Assembly (NCBI GenBank): GCA_954871525.1
Contig: OX940870.1
Span: 9,827,501 to 9,891,500, forward strand
DNA: 64,000 nucleotides
Origin: Parietaria judaica
Lineage: Eukaryota > Streptophyta > Magnoliopsida > Rosales > Urticaceae
Direction of reading: 5' to 3'
The number at the start of each line of letters is the position of its first letter. The stretch's first letter is position 1. Positions 36,259-47,669 of the stretch are shown in pieces. The notes under the pieces are model-generated. The model was not told where the DNA came from, ran no database searches, and worked only from the letters and a program-made list of their open reading frames with translations. Position numbers and translations under genes: made by a program.

Positions 36259-37039
36259 GTTTAAAATTCGGTAACCGGTTTTTATAAGTTTCTATAATTT
36301 AGAACGGGAATCAATTAATCGCCTCAATTCAATGGCATTATCGCCACGAGTCACGACCACCCCAAGAAAAAATTAAATGGTTGGTTTGTCTAAAAGTAAC
36401 CAAACTCGAAAGTGACAGCGAATATCATTTTTGTTATTAACAGCCATGAACAAATGTGGAGTTCGTTACCTTTAAATAATTCCATATTTTTTTAATAAGT
36501 GACTTGGATGAATTTTAAATGAATTTGAATTGGACGGGCACATATTAAAAGAAGTGGGCACAACATGAATACCAACAAATTTAGTTCTCTCTAGAAATCA
36601 ATATGGTAAACGGTTTTTTTTTCTTTTCTTTTCTTCTGATTTAATTATAAGGCCGTGGTCTCGACTTTTGAGTAAAAGAATAACATCATATAAATACAAA
36701 ACAATTAATTGATTCCAGTTCTAAAATAATTAATATAGAACCTATATCACTTATGGAAGGAAAGCATTGAAAGACATCTCAGCCGAACCGAACATGTGCA
36801 TTAGACCACATGTGCATACTTATACTATTAGACATATTGAATTCATGACTATAATGACGGTTAATTAACGAATTTTTTATTTTGTGCAAAAAAAATTCAA
36901 AAACTATCCATACGGAATAGTTTTTAACACATAAAATGGGTGGTTTTTTGAAAAATTTGACAAAAATGAGTAGTTCGTTGATAACGGGATAACAAATGAT
37001 GATTTTGGCACCTTTAACCTTAATTAATTGTGAATTTAA
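36259..37039. other. Gene-free AT-rich DNA
   Basis: No coding sequence, LTR or terminal repeat recognised. Confidence 0.5.
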
Positions 37040-38310
37040 GGGTGTATATCTTGTGTTTTATTATGTTTATCTGAGATTCTTTTTAGTTTTTAGTGGGTTT
37101 AAGAAATGAAGCTAAGTAATTGATGTGTCTAAAGTGATTAGTTATGGGCAAATAGCAAGAAATTGTGATAAAACTTTGATTGGTTGATTATTCATGGACC
37201 ACACATCTTGAATCACTTTGCCACATGTCTCAATTAGGTGTTTGGACCACTTTCTTCAATTTTTGGACATGACACATCATTAGGGCAACATTCTTTGGGA
37301 GATTGGAGCGAAAAAAGGAAGCAGCAACGAGCAAAAGAGAGGGCTGCACACCAGAGGGAGAGAGAGATGGCGGCTGGGAGCTGAGAGGAAGGACCAGAGA
37401 GCAACGAGAGGGCTGGCAAAAGTAGCAAGAGTTGTTTGGAGGCTGTTTTGAGCGATTTCTAAGCAACATTTTGGAGCTCAACAACCTATCAACCTCTTCT
37501 ACTATTTGCGGTTTAATCATGTTTATTTGCTGCAATTATTTTGGATTTATTTTTTTGTTTCAAGTAGTTATGAGCTAACTTTGTTATGGTTTGGATTGTT
37601 GATTTAATCTAGATTAATGATAGTTTAATGGCCAAGTTGTGTGCTATTTGGTATTGAAAAATTGTTTATCCAAGTTCTTAATGCTTAAATTTCTTATTGA
37701 TAAATGGGAACATTTTGATTTAGGGATTATTTTATCTAATGAAATTCTGGAAAGGTTGAATTAGATTGAAATTAGCTTGGATAATGCAAAGAATTGGTTT
37801 AGGAATATTCTAGGACTTTGTACAATTTATTGCATTTGGTATTTTACTTGTTCTTAGATGATTTTAGAGCATAGGAATATGCCAAAATGAATCTTAGATA
37901 TCATATTTACGAAATTTTCGGAAGAGATTTTGTAGTGAAATGTGTTGACAAATCCGATATACTGCTATAGCAACTCCACAACAGGACGTAAACTTGAAAT
38001 CTAGGTGAAAATTAGCAATTCCGACCATCTTTTCCCGAACTCTCGATCTCCTGGTTTGCGACTTTTTGTCGTTTTCCCCCTGTTTTCATCATTTGAATTC
38101 TGGGTTTTATTTTATTTTGTAGTTTGATCTCATTTATTTTTTATCCCATAAAAAACCCATAAACTCAACTATTTATTTTCATAAATAACTGGTTTGGATA
38201 ATATTTTCTTACTAAATTAGTCCTCGTGGAGACGATACTCTATTTATCACTTTATTACTTGAAGCGACTCGTATACTTGCGAGATTTTTACGCCACATTC
38301 GTACAATTTA
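37040..38310 (+). repeat. Non-coding LTR-like segment 1 (gypsy type, approximate limits)
   Basis: Shares two spaced motifs with 45050-46205: GAGCATAGGAATAT (37867-37880) and a TCCTCGTGGAGACGAT block (38221-38236), about 354 bp apart. Both have an Arg/Gly-rich purine region near the start. The TCYTCGTGG...CGA..CTTGC ending is familiar from the 3' part of Tat/Athila-type gypsy LTRs. No paired LTR or target duplication was found. Confidence 0.35.
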
Positions 38311-38924
38311 TTACATAAAAACCTATAAATATACGAAAATTCACTAATTAAACTTAAATTTACTCTTAAAATAAAAACTAGGGTAATGAGCCAAATGCCC
38401 ATTTCTGACTCAAGGTTTCAAAAAAATGCCCACATCTATTTTTGGTAATTAAAACCACTAATTAATTGATTTGTGGACAATATACCCTTCTTATTTTATT
38501 CGACTAATTTTTGGTAATTAATAATTTCCAATATTTAATTTATTTGACTAATCATTTAAATAAGGAAAACATTTACTTATTTATAATTAATATTCCTTAA
38601 TTGTAGCATAATAGAATTATTCAATTGATTCATAAAAAAACTCTTTATTCATAAAAAAAACTCTTAACCGTATGTTAATTAACCTTCCTATTAGATAGGA
38701 ATATGTGAACAATCAATTAACCGCTATTTTTATTTTTATTTTTTTATAGTCATTCTTAATTGTAGCTAATTTGAACTCGTTTCTCATAACCTTAACTAAT
38801 TAACAATTATTACATTAAATGTTAAAGCTAGAAATTGAAATTAATAACCAACTATCACTACTTTTAATAAAATTACGATTAAAAAATTCAAAAGTACATC
38901 CACCATAATTAAATCCTCCTAATT

Positions 38925-39260
38925 ACAGTTTCGTATTTATAGTTACGTATCCTCCTAATTACGGATACGTATATATAATTACGAAACTATAATTATGAAA
39001 AAAAATTATAATTACGTAACTGTAATTACAAAACTAAATTACGTAATTATAGTTACGTATACATATATGTAGTTACAGAACTTTTATTACGAAAAAAGTC
39101 TAATTTCGTAACTATAATTACAAACTAAAATTACGTAACTAAGTAACGTATACGAATTTATAGTTACGAAACTGTAACTACGAAGAAAATCGTAATTACA
39201 CAACTGTAATTACAAAATTAAAATACGTAATTATAGTTACGAATACTTTACAAATACATG
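38925..39260. repeat. Diverged tandem array of GTAATTATAGTTACG-like units
   Basis: The words GTAATTAT, AATTACG, GTAACTATAATTAC and TAGTTACG recur more than a dozen times in both orientations over about 330 bp, with A/T spacers. The unit is itself close to palindromic, so long hairpins are possible. Confidence 0.6.
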
Positions 39261-39329
39261 CATATAATAACCAAATGGTAACTATCCTTACAAAGGCTCT
39301 ATTTTTTAGAAGTATATGTTGAAGTAGAT

Positions 39330-39600
39330 GTCGAAGAGGTACCATAGGTCGAATAGCGATCCGAGCTCAAGCGTCTTCCTCATTCCTCCTCCATTTGCAT
39401 CATTGCCAGCGCTCACGGCCATCCATGACCTGGGCTTAAACGAAAACGACGACAACGATGATAGAGACCAGGATCGGCACGGCAGGGCGACGTTGTCGAG
39501 ATTGCACGGCGGCGAAAGGGAGGCGCCGGAGAAGCGAACGGTTTGCGAATGAACGGCCTCCGTAGCGGTGAACGCAGTCGAAGGAGCGCCGAGATTACAT
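39330..39600 (-). pseudogene. GC-rich candidate captured gene fragment
   Basis: The patch is GC-rich amid AT-rich DNA. The minus-strand frame is open and reads as a Ser/Pro/Arg-rich stretch (SLSSLSSFSFKPRSW) and then MAVSAGNDANGGG and LELGSLFDLW. This resembles a chloroplast transit peptide followed by the start of a mature protein. The ORF is artificially prolonged by translating the neighbouring TA repeats. I cannot name the source gene. Confidence 0.3.
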
Positions 39601-39603
39601 AGA

Positions 39604-39611
39604 GTATGTAC

Positions 39612-39645
<34 letters not shown>

Positions 39646-39663
39646 GAGAGATAATGTATGTAC

Positions 39664-39700
<37 letters not shown>
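39604..39700. repeat. Duplicated compound microsatellite
   Basis: Two copies of TATGTACGTGTGTG followed by (TA)n, about 50 bp apart, ending in a GA-rich tract. Confidence 0.85.
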
Positions 39701-39702
<2 letters not shown>

Positions 39703-39985
39703 GGAGAGAGAGAACAATAATTCAAAGAGGAGAGAGGATTTTTAAAATTGACCTAATTGAGGGATATATTAAATGAAATAAAACCATAATTATAGAAAAA
39801 TTAATTTTGAAATTAAGATATATGATTAGTAATAATAAAACGAAAATTAATATTAATAATTAATATTAAGGGTAATATGGTCCAAACAAAATTATTAATG
39901 GGTACAAATTAGTTTTATGAAATTATGGACATTTCTTTTAAACTGTAGGTGTTTTTTGAACATTTTGTGGATTTTTCTTAAAAAC

Positions 39986-40185
39986 TAACACCGACTCTAA
40001 GTAAAACCTTTACATTTTTTTAACTGTTTATGTCTTAAAATACTCCTTAAAAAAATTTACCAAGATGTTTGATGTTTTAGCACTGATATAATTTCCTAAT
40101 CAATGCATCTCCTTTTTTTATTATTTTTTGGATATGTAAAATCACATATTTGTTATTAAAATTGCACGATTTAACTTTCGTTTTT

Positions 40186-40216
<31 letters not shown>

Positions 40217-41257
40217 TACAATACATAATTTTGAAATATTTTTAAGATATTAAATTATTTAGTGTTTGAAATTTTTAAAATTAAGTACCCAGACTATTTT
40301 TTGGTGGCTAATGTACTTAAATTTTATTTTGTTAGTGAATTTAGTTCACTTCGTCCATTTTCAAATTTCACCGTGAATTTTTGTCACATACACTGCCATG
40401 TCAGCCTCATATGCCACATGGTAAACTATTTTTCTTAAATTGTATAAATAAATTTTAATTAAAACTTATATTTAATTTTTTACTATGAGTCCAGCATCAC
40501 TCTCTGTCTCTATCTCTCTTTCTCTCATTAACGCAGGGTAGTGCTTAATTTTTTTGAGCCCTCTAAAGTAAGCCTTATCTTTATCTTTCTCTATTAACAC
40601 GCTGGTAGTGCTCGATTTCTCTCACCCCGTTGAAGTAAGCCCCTCCGCTCCCCTTTAGATCTCACGTTTTTTATTCTTTACTAAAAATGAAGACGGAAGC
40701 AGGCTTTCCAAAAATGACTTTCGGCCATTCAAACAGACATCGGGTCCAGCTCATAACCAAGACTTGAGCCGCATACAAGTTGATTTATTTTTAAGCATTA
40801 ACAAGTACATAATTAAAAAAAGCAAACAAACATTGAGTATTTTAGATGGAATTTTACCGATATTCTTACAAAATTATGTTGGATATTGTAAATTTGTTCA
40901 TTGTCATTGTAGTTCCGATTTCTTAGCGTGTATATCTATAAAGTTCGACACGTGTGAATATTAGGTTTTCCTGATTGATATGTTATTATGGTCCACGGAG
41001 TCCACGTGAAATTATACTTCGGATTAGAATAGTTTAATTAAAGAGAATAATTAACATCTCGTAAGCATTGTCTTTATTTTTTTTATCTCGTTTGTATTTG
41101 AACTTAAAAACCTCACAATAAATAAAATATGTAAACTTACCATTGTACCAAATTAGGGCTGAAATGACGGTAAAAAGTTGCAATTGTCTTTTTATTATTA
41201 TCAATATATTTGCATTCTTTTTTTATTGCATGATAAAGTTCTCATTTTCTGAAATGG
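39986..41257. other. Gene-free DNA with an AT microsatellite and a short tandem duplication
   Basis: (AT)n runs at about 40188-40216. A diverged tandem duplication of about 70-75 bp lies at roughly 40505-40650 (units share ATTAACGCAGGGTAGTGCTTAAT / ATTAACACGCTGGTAGTGCTCGAT type words). No supported gene. Confidence 0.55.
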
Positions 41258-41260
41258 TAA

Positions 41261-41623
41261 GAGCATCTCCAATGTAACAGCATAACACTATGTTGGAGTT
41301 GTTTTTACACCAAAAATACTCCAAGAAGACTGCAAAAGTTACTCTATTTTAGTGTGATGCAATAGTATCACACTAAATTTGTTGTGATACTACTCACAGC
41401 ACTATCCACTAATTACTTATTTAATTAATAAAATATTAAAGTGAATAGAGTGAGATTCTAAAAAAAAGATTAGATTAATAGATAATATTAATAAAATATT
41501 AAACGATAGTGTTTGGTGTAATTTTTGGTGTTGTGGTTGGTGAGTGATAAGAATTTGGTGTCAAAATTACACTAAAATAGTGCAATTTCAACACCAAAAT
41601 GATGCATAACGTTGGAGATGCCC
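41261..41623. mobile_element. Tourist-like MITE (PIF/Harbinger type)
   Basis: Terminal inverted repeats GAGCATCTCCAATGT... and GGGCATCTCCAACGT... (reverse complement of the right end), with a 3-bp TAA duplication on both sides (41258-41260, 41624-41626). Length is 363 bp, with no coding sequence. The end sequence and TAA target fit Tourist/PIF-Harbinger MITEs. Confidence 0.85.
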
Positions 41624-41626
41624 TAA

Positions 41627-42723
41627 GGCATTTAGTTTTTCACTCACTAATTTCAGGTTAAATGTTACGTGGTGTCATGTTAATCGCCACATGGCATGTC
41701 ATGTCATGTCATCCAACTACTACATGATTTCATAACTAATATTATTATTTTAGTATCGAATTATTAATTTAGCTAGTTAGGCCCGAGTCAGGACTTCACA
41801 AAATTATTATGTAATCAAGGTTATTAATTTATCGATGTTCTGTTGTATTTTAATTAGGGTATTTTCATATTTCAAAATAAAAATTAAATGGTTATTTTAA
41901 TCCGGGTTTTTTTATCCTGCATAATTTAATTCCTAGTATTTTGAGTTTCGGGTAAAAAAAAAAAGAAGGGAAATCAATCCAAGTATTTCATTCTGGTTCA
42001 TCGATACTGTGATTATTAAAAAATTAGTAATAGCTTCTTGATATATATTCTTTATTTTTTTAAAAAAATAAAAGAAATTGACATAATAATCAGAAAGGGT
42101 GAATATAAGAAACCGTAAACCAAATTTTTAACCGAAAACCGACCAAACCGATACCTATTAAACTGCAACAGCTATTATAGCAGTTAAAACTTAATACACC
42201 GAGAGAGAAAACCGAATACCGAAATAGGTTAAAATAGGGTTTTCGGTTTTAATGTGAAGACCACAACCGCAACCGCTTACCCGGTTTTCCCGCTTTAACT
42301 AAATCTAATATTATATTTAATATATTCTATTTACCATACCTATCAAAAATCAAAAAGATTTTTCTTATCAAATCTCTCGGTGTAATATTCATTAATATTA
42401 GTATTTAGTTATCCGTTTATGTGTAATAATTTATAATATTAACATGTAGTAGGATGTTTATGTGTAATATTAGTAGTCAGTTTATCGAGATGTTGATATT
42501 AATTTAAAAGCGGTAAATATGAGCAAAAAACCGATAATACCGCAACCGAACACCAAATACTCGATTATACGGTAAATGCAATTTTTATCTTTAAAAATAG
42601 GGTATTCGGTTATCGTTTCTAAAATACCAAAATGTAGTATTCGGTCTATTACTAATAATCAAATAAGTTATGTGACGGTCAATATGATACCACATAAAAT
42701 TTGACTTAAAAGATACTGAGTGC
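41627..42723. other. Gene-free AT-rich DNA
   Basis: Includes a short CATGT-repeat (about 41692-41710) and a region rich in ACCGAAAACCG-like words near 42115-42300 and 42530-42650. No terminal repeats or genes were resolved. Confidence 0.45.
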
Positions 42724-42731
42724 AAGACTAA

Positions 42732-43357
42732 CCAAGCCCTCCTTGATGTAAGGCCTACCAGGCAAGGGCTTGGGCCCCAAAGAATTTAAAAGCCCCGTAA
42801 AGATCCCTCAGGAAGAAATTTTATTAAAAAATAGAAAAACCTAATTCTGACTTCTATTTACTTCCTCTATTCTCAAATCTCAAAAAACCTTTCCATCTTA
42901 CTTTTTGCATTGTTGATTTCTGCGCAAACTATTCACAATTTCACATCCAGCCCCAGGTAAGTAATAGTTGTCTAACTCTAGTTCTTTTACTATTTACTTC
43001 CATATAGCTTTACTTTTATTTGATATTTTTTGGAGTTTTGTTTTACTATTCATTAATTGAGATAAATTAAAATTACATTAATTTGTGTGTTGCAGTGCAC
43101 AAATACATTGTATCATTTTTTTTTCTTTTGCAGTATATTAATTTTCCTAAATTTTTTATGTTCATTTTCTTTTTTCGATTTATTCTACCTAGTTCAATTA
43201 AAAAAATAAAAATCGGAACAGAAAAACGAGAATGATTATTTTATTTAAAAAAAAAAAGAGGCTTAGAAAAAATTCAAATTGGTTCTCTTAATTATTTTGT
43301 CAAGGGTCCCAAACAAAATTTTTGCCTAAGGCCCCTACAACAATGAGGGCCGACCCT
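42732..43357. mobile_element. hAT-like non-autonomous element
   Basis: The 8-bp direct repeat AAGACTAA flanks it exactly (42724-42731, 43358-43365), the hAT target length. The ends are imperfect inverted repeats (CCAAGCCCTCCTTGATGTAAGGCCT versus reverse-complemented AGGGTCGGCCCTCATTGTTGTAGGGGCCT types). Length is 626 bp. The GGGCC-rich ends, typical of plant hAT elements, support the call. No transposase reading frame is present. Confidence 0.8.
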
Positions 43358-43365
43358 AAGACTAA

Positions 43366-43925
43366 TTTTCTTATAATTTTAGAATGTGAACTTTATCCTG
43401 TAAAAATAATGAGAATTTATCGATGACAGATAATGGAAAGACTGTTTGAATTTCTGCCACCATTATCCCTTAATTATGTTATCTTATAACAATCAATATT
43501 AGATCAAGTGAGAGCCACATTTATTGTACATATGATATTCATTTTGTTTGATTTAATTGTTCTTCAAATGTCTATAATTAAATTCATGCATTTGCAATGG
43601 GACCCTTTGCAATCAAATCTGTTTAATCTTCTGATGAGTTTATTAATGATATTATTATTATGTCCATTGTGTCCAATCCAATTTATTAGTTTTCGTATCA
43701 TATTTTGACGTTTTTGTTTTTATTTTATTGATAAAAAAACGACGATAATTATATTGAAATAGAACTATTTTCAAGTATTACAACGTGATTAAATTTGTTA
43801 GTGGTTAAAATCAAGGTGTTATATTTTGCGATTTTTCATGGAAATGTCGATCGATTTTCGTTTTTCAAGCATATGTGAAATCAAGCATAACTTCTTTTAA
43901 AAACTACTCCTTATGTGTATTAAAA
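43366..43925. other. Gene-free AT-rich DNA
   Basis: No supported feature; a 66-codon frame at 43508-43708 has no recognisable content. Confidence 0.45.
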
Positions 43926-44065
43926 AGGTAAATTGCGACAATAATGCACAAATTTTCGGTCAACATGGGTTTTAAATCCCCAACCTTTCAAAGTGTTGGC
44001 AAAAATGAACAACCTGTGTTGACCGTGAAATTTGTTGGTCCTTCTGGTAAAGACGTTAACTGTGA
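43926..44065. repeat. Orphan terminal repeat of the 2550-3508 Mutator-like family
   Basis: Starts GGTAAATTGCGACAATAATGCACAA and proceeds through the same ordered words (CCCAACCTTTCAAAGTG, GGCAAAAATGAACAAC, GGTCCTTC, GACGTTAA) as the left arm at 2550. No inverted partner was found downstream, so the element is truncated or decayed. Confidence 0.65.
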
Positions 44066-45049
44066 TGATGTGACATCGTATTATTGTCAACACTAAGAGA
44101 CAATAATATATTAATCATTAATAATATATTAAATTTCTATTTAACTGAATCGGCCAAATATTAAAAACACTAAAAGAAAAGAAAAGAAAGAAAAAACAAC
44201 AACAATGCCTTATACTATTTTGTATTTATACCAGATAGTAGTAAATGATCATTTGTAAAAACTCGTTAAAAAAAAAAACCTCTTTAAATCACTTGACATA
44301 TCATCTAAAATAATGATTAACATTAACTTATGTTATATTAGTGACATCGTTATTTTTATTTATTTATTTTTCAATAAAAAAAGTAATGTTTTATTTGTTA
44401 TAAATGTTTTCTGAGATATCTTTTAAACACCTAGAAAATTGTATTGGGTAACAATTACCTATGCATTGTTGGTATTAAAAAAAAAAGTAAATTCGATTTT
44501 ATATTTACAGTCTAATAATTTAGATATCATTTAAATTCAGTAGCGTATTTATTTATTTAGAAAAAATATTTATAAAAGACAATAAATAAAAAAATATCAC
44601 ACAACCCTACCCCTATTAATTAGTAGACTTGACACGGAAGCTGAGGCAAAAGTAAATATAAATAAAATATTAGTGGGCCCCATACTTTTACTTTTCAACT
44701 CTTCTTCCCCTTGTTCTTCGCACAGTGCAATTTAATACGGTCGCCTCACACGCCTATGAATATGATAACTCTATAAAAATCGGGGACTCAAGGCAGTCGT
44801 CTCACACGCCTATGATAACTCTATAAAAATAAAGTTATTATACAGTTTTTTACAGAATTAATAAATTAAACCCGAGCAAGAGATCGATATAAACTTATCA
44901 ATATTGTCCAAATTAAACTAAATTGTGAATGGTTGAACATATTTGTGTGATATTGAAAATAAACACTTAAATTGATTTACATTGACAAAAAAAACTAAGT
45001 TTATATGTATTATTAAATGCTCTTTTACTTGGGCATTAATTAATAACAT
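44066..45049. other. Gene-free DNA with a short direct duplication
   Basis: A near-direct repeat at about 44738-44830 contains CTCACACGCCTATGA and GATAACTCTATAAAAAT twice. Nothing else was recognised. Confidence 0.45.
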
Positions 45050-46205
45050 GTTAAGATTGGACTTAATTAATTTGGCTCAACTACCAAAAGAATGATGCCG
45101 AAAGAGGAAACATACCCTAATTAATTTTTCTTGTGAACAATAGAATCAGCCGTTGGATGGGGGAGAAAAGGATGATCAAAGGCTGAAAATAAACAAAGGA
45201 AAAAAACAAGGAGCTGAAGTGGAGAAAAGGAAGAGTAGCTGCTGGGAAATGGAAGTGATCAACGACGCAGGGCAGCAACGCTGGAATTAAAGAGAAGAAA
45301 GGAAGAGAAACTATTTTGAAGAGAGGTTCAAGAACTACTCATCATCAAAGGAACTTGCTACAAAGATTTGTAGTTCTTCTAAACTCTTATTCTCATTGAA
45401 CTTGCTCTTTGAATTTTTTAGATGAATTATATCTTGAACCAAATTATTTTTTCTAATTTTTGTTGCTCCAGTATGAACTAAGTTCTTAAGGTAGGGTAAT
45501 TAATAATGAACTTAAGGTTTAATGGATTATTGATTATGATGGAATTTTGTATTTTCTTAGTTCTTGGTTGAGTGTTTAATTTTTTTCATAATTCTATTTC
45601 TTGTTTCAACTTAATAGAATTTAGATTTTAATCTCTATTGCAAAATATGAATTGAATTAAAACTACAACTTTGATACACGTTTAATCTCGTGATTTCGTT
45701 CATAGGATTGAGATGAGCATAGGAATATATTAATATTTGTGTAGATCGTGAAATTGGAACTTAATTTTAACCGGTAAAGTAGTCTTATAATAGGAATATG
45801 AATTATTAGTTTATAATCGGTCTCAAACGGAAGTTCGGAAGAACCTACGTGATTGTTGCTTTTCAGATTACTAAGTAAATGCAATAGCATTCCTGTCGCA
45901 TTCAGTAATTTGTAAAACCCGAAGTAATTCATGAGCCCAACTGTTTCGTCTCATCAATAATCAAAATTCTTGTCTTCCTGCTCCTAATATCCTTAATTAA
46001 CAGTTTGAACATAAATTTAGCTTACAATTTAAATGAATATTGATTTCTATGAATTTTCTCATGTTATCTTATCTTTTTATAACTCATGATAAATACAAAA
46101 ATTGACTTAGTCTTCGTGGGATCGATCTTTGTGCCTTGCACAATGTACTACTTGTCGACACATGCACTTGCCTAAATTTGCATATACGTTTTGCAACCAA
46201 CACCT
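45050..46205 (+). repeat. Non-coding LTR-like segment 2 (gypsy type, approximate limits)
   Basis: Starts near TGTTAAGATTGG. It contains a purine-rich region (about 45165-45320), GAGCATAGGAATAT at 45715-45728 and TCTTCGTGGGATCGAT at 46111-46126, then CTTGTCGACACATGCACTTGC. This ordered set parallels segment 1 at 37040-38310 and the ends of Tat/Athila-like gypsy LTRs. The lack of a target duplication means solo LTR, fragment or LARD cannot be distinguished. Confidence 0.4.
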
Positions 46206-46289
46206 TACTTCAAGGTCGAGCCTGGCCCAAAGGGTCCAAGTCATTGTCCCAAATATTTGGTATATAAACATCGCCAAACTCTTATCATC

Positions 46290-46600
46290 TATCAATGTGA
46301 GATTATTTTTATATTCAACTAATATCACATATTCACACTTAACATATACATACACATCACCTAATAATTTGACTTAATATTATACACTTCAACTAATATT
46401 ATACGCTTAACATACATATTAACTTCACCTAACATACATATACACTTAATATACATATTCATTTAATATTATACACTTCAACTAATATTAAATATATTAA
46501 CATACATATTCATTTAATATTACACACTTAACATACATATTCACTTCACATAATATTTTGACACTTCAATTAATAAAGTGACTTGATGTTATACATTTCA
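46290..46600. repeat. Diverged tandem array of TACATATTCACTTAATATTATACACTTAA-like units
   Basis: Words AACATACATATTC, AATATTATACACTTAA and CTTCAACTAATATTATAC recur irregularly over about 300 bp. Confidence 0.6.
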
Positions 46601-47370
46601 CCTACATATTTAAGTTATAAATGTGTTTTGTTGCATACAATTATGTCTTGAAATTATTAAATATGTAGTTATGAACCTATATAAATATCTTGTTTAAATA
46701 CTCAAATATTTTTTACAAAATATCTGTCGAAAACCCCATCGGCATGCAGTATACCCATGAAAAAGGTACAGTATATGTGGCATGCAACATGCCCTTTCTT
46801 TTACGATTTGCCCATCGACATACCCATCGATAAGCGATATATCCATAAAAACAGAGAACGTGAAACGACATCGACAAGTGACATTTTAAACCTTAGTATG
46901 ATAAGGAACCTATGTATTTGAGCTGTAATAAATTAATAATGGGGCTTGTCTTTCTCTTGTGCCGTTTTTAGATCTTGGTTTATTCTCGTTTTGTTTTTGT
47001 AATAAAACTATAAATAACAATAAAACAACACTAAAAAATAAGGTGTACACTAAAAAAAAAACACTAATCATCACATGTGATCATCAATCATGTAACAAGT
47101 AACAACTTAACTTCATTATACTGTTAGCGAATGTAGGAATTACGGCCGACAATTTGTCGGTCGATTATTAGCTAATCATTAGAGTGAGTAGTTGTGATAT
47201 TTTACTCTAATGTACTTAGTTTTTTAAAAAAAAAAAAATTTGAACGCTAATATTTATAAAAATTACATTTAACATCCAGACGAGACAGAGGGATTTTCTT
47301 TTTCCTCTCTTCATCCTCATGAGTTATTAATTATATATTTATACTTGTAATCAATAAATAATATCCACTC

Positions 47371-47496
47371 CAGACAATTAGTTTACTCTTAATTACATAA
47401 CTAATGATAATTTTTTAGATTTAGAACACAAAAAAGCTTGATACAGACAATTAGTTTACTCTTAATTACATAACTAATGATAATTTTTTAGATTTA
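47371..47496. repeat. 73-bp-period tandem duplication
   Basis: A 53-bp stretch starting CAGACAATTAGTTTACTC occurs at 47371-47423 and again at 47444-47496 without a visible mismatch, separated by 20 bp. Confidence 0.9.
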
Positions 47497-47669
47497 TATC
47501 GACTATTGATACAAATTGGCGAGCTTCATTGATATATGGAAATTTGTGTCAATTTTTTATTTTGTGTGTGTCTCAAGTTAGTCTATAGTTTATTGATGAC
47601 TTGGTCGAGGATTCGACAAGCGGTGATGAAGTTTTTCTAGTTACACGATTATCAAACATATTCTATATC

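Larger units (their letters stand above)
38388..39985. mobile_element. Candidate degenerate terminal-inverted-repeat element carrying a GC-rich gene fragment
   Basis: The left end (around 38388-38500) and the reverse complement of the right end (around 39865-39985) share a loose block: GGACAATATACCCTT versus GGACCATATTACCCTT, followed by AT-rich sequence. Inside are an array of GTAATTATAGTTACG-like repeats, a GC-rich patch and compound microsatellites in otherwise AT-rich DNA. This resembles a Pack-type element, but the inverted repeats are weak and no target duplication was found. Confidence 0.3.

Noticed and set aside
37230..37535. Minus-strand Ser/Leu/Pro-rich frame as a gene
   Set aside because: It is the complement of a purine-rich tract in an LTR-like segment, giving biased composition without a domain.
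39306..39725. 139-codon minus-strand frame as a membrane protein
   Set aside because: Its N-terminal half is translated (TA)n/(TG)n microsatellite (IYIYIY); only the GC-rich core may derive from a gene.
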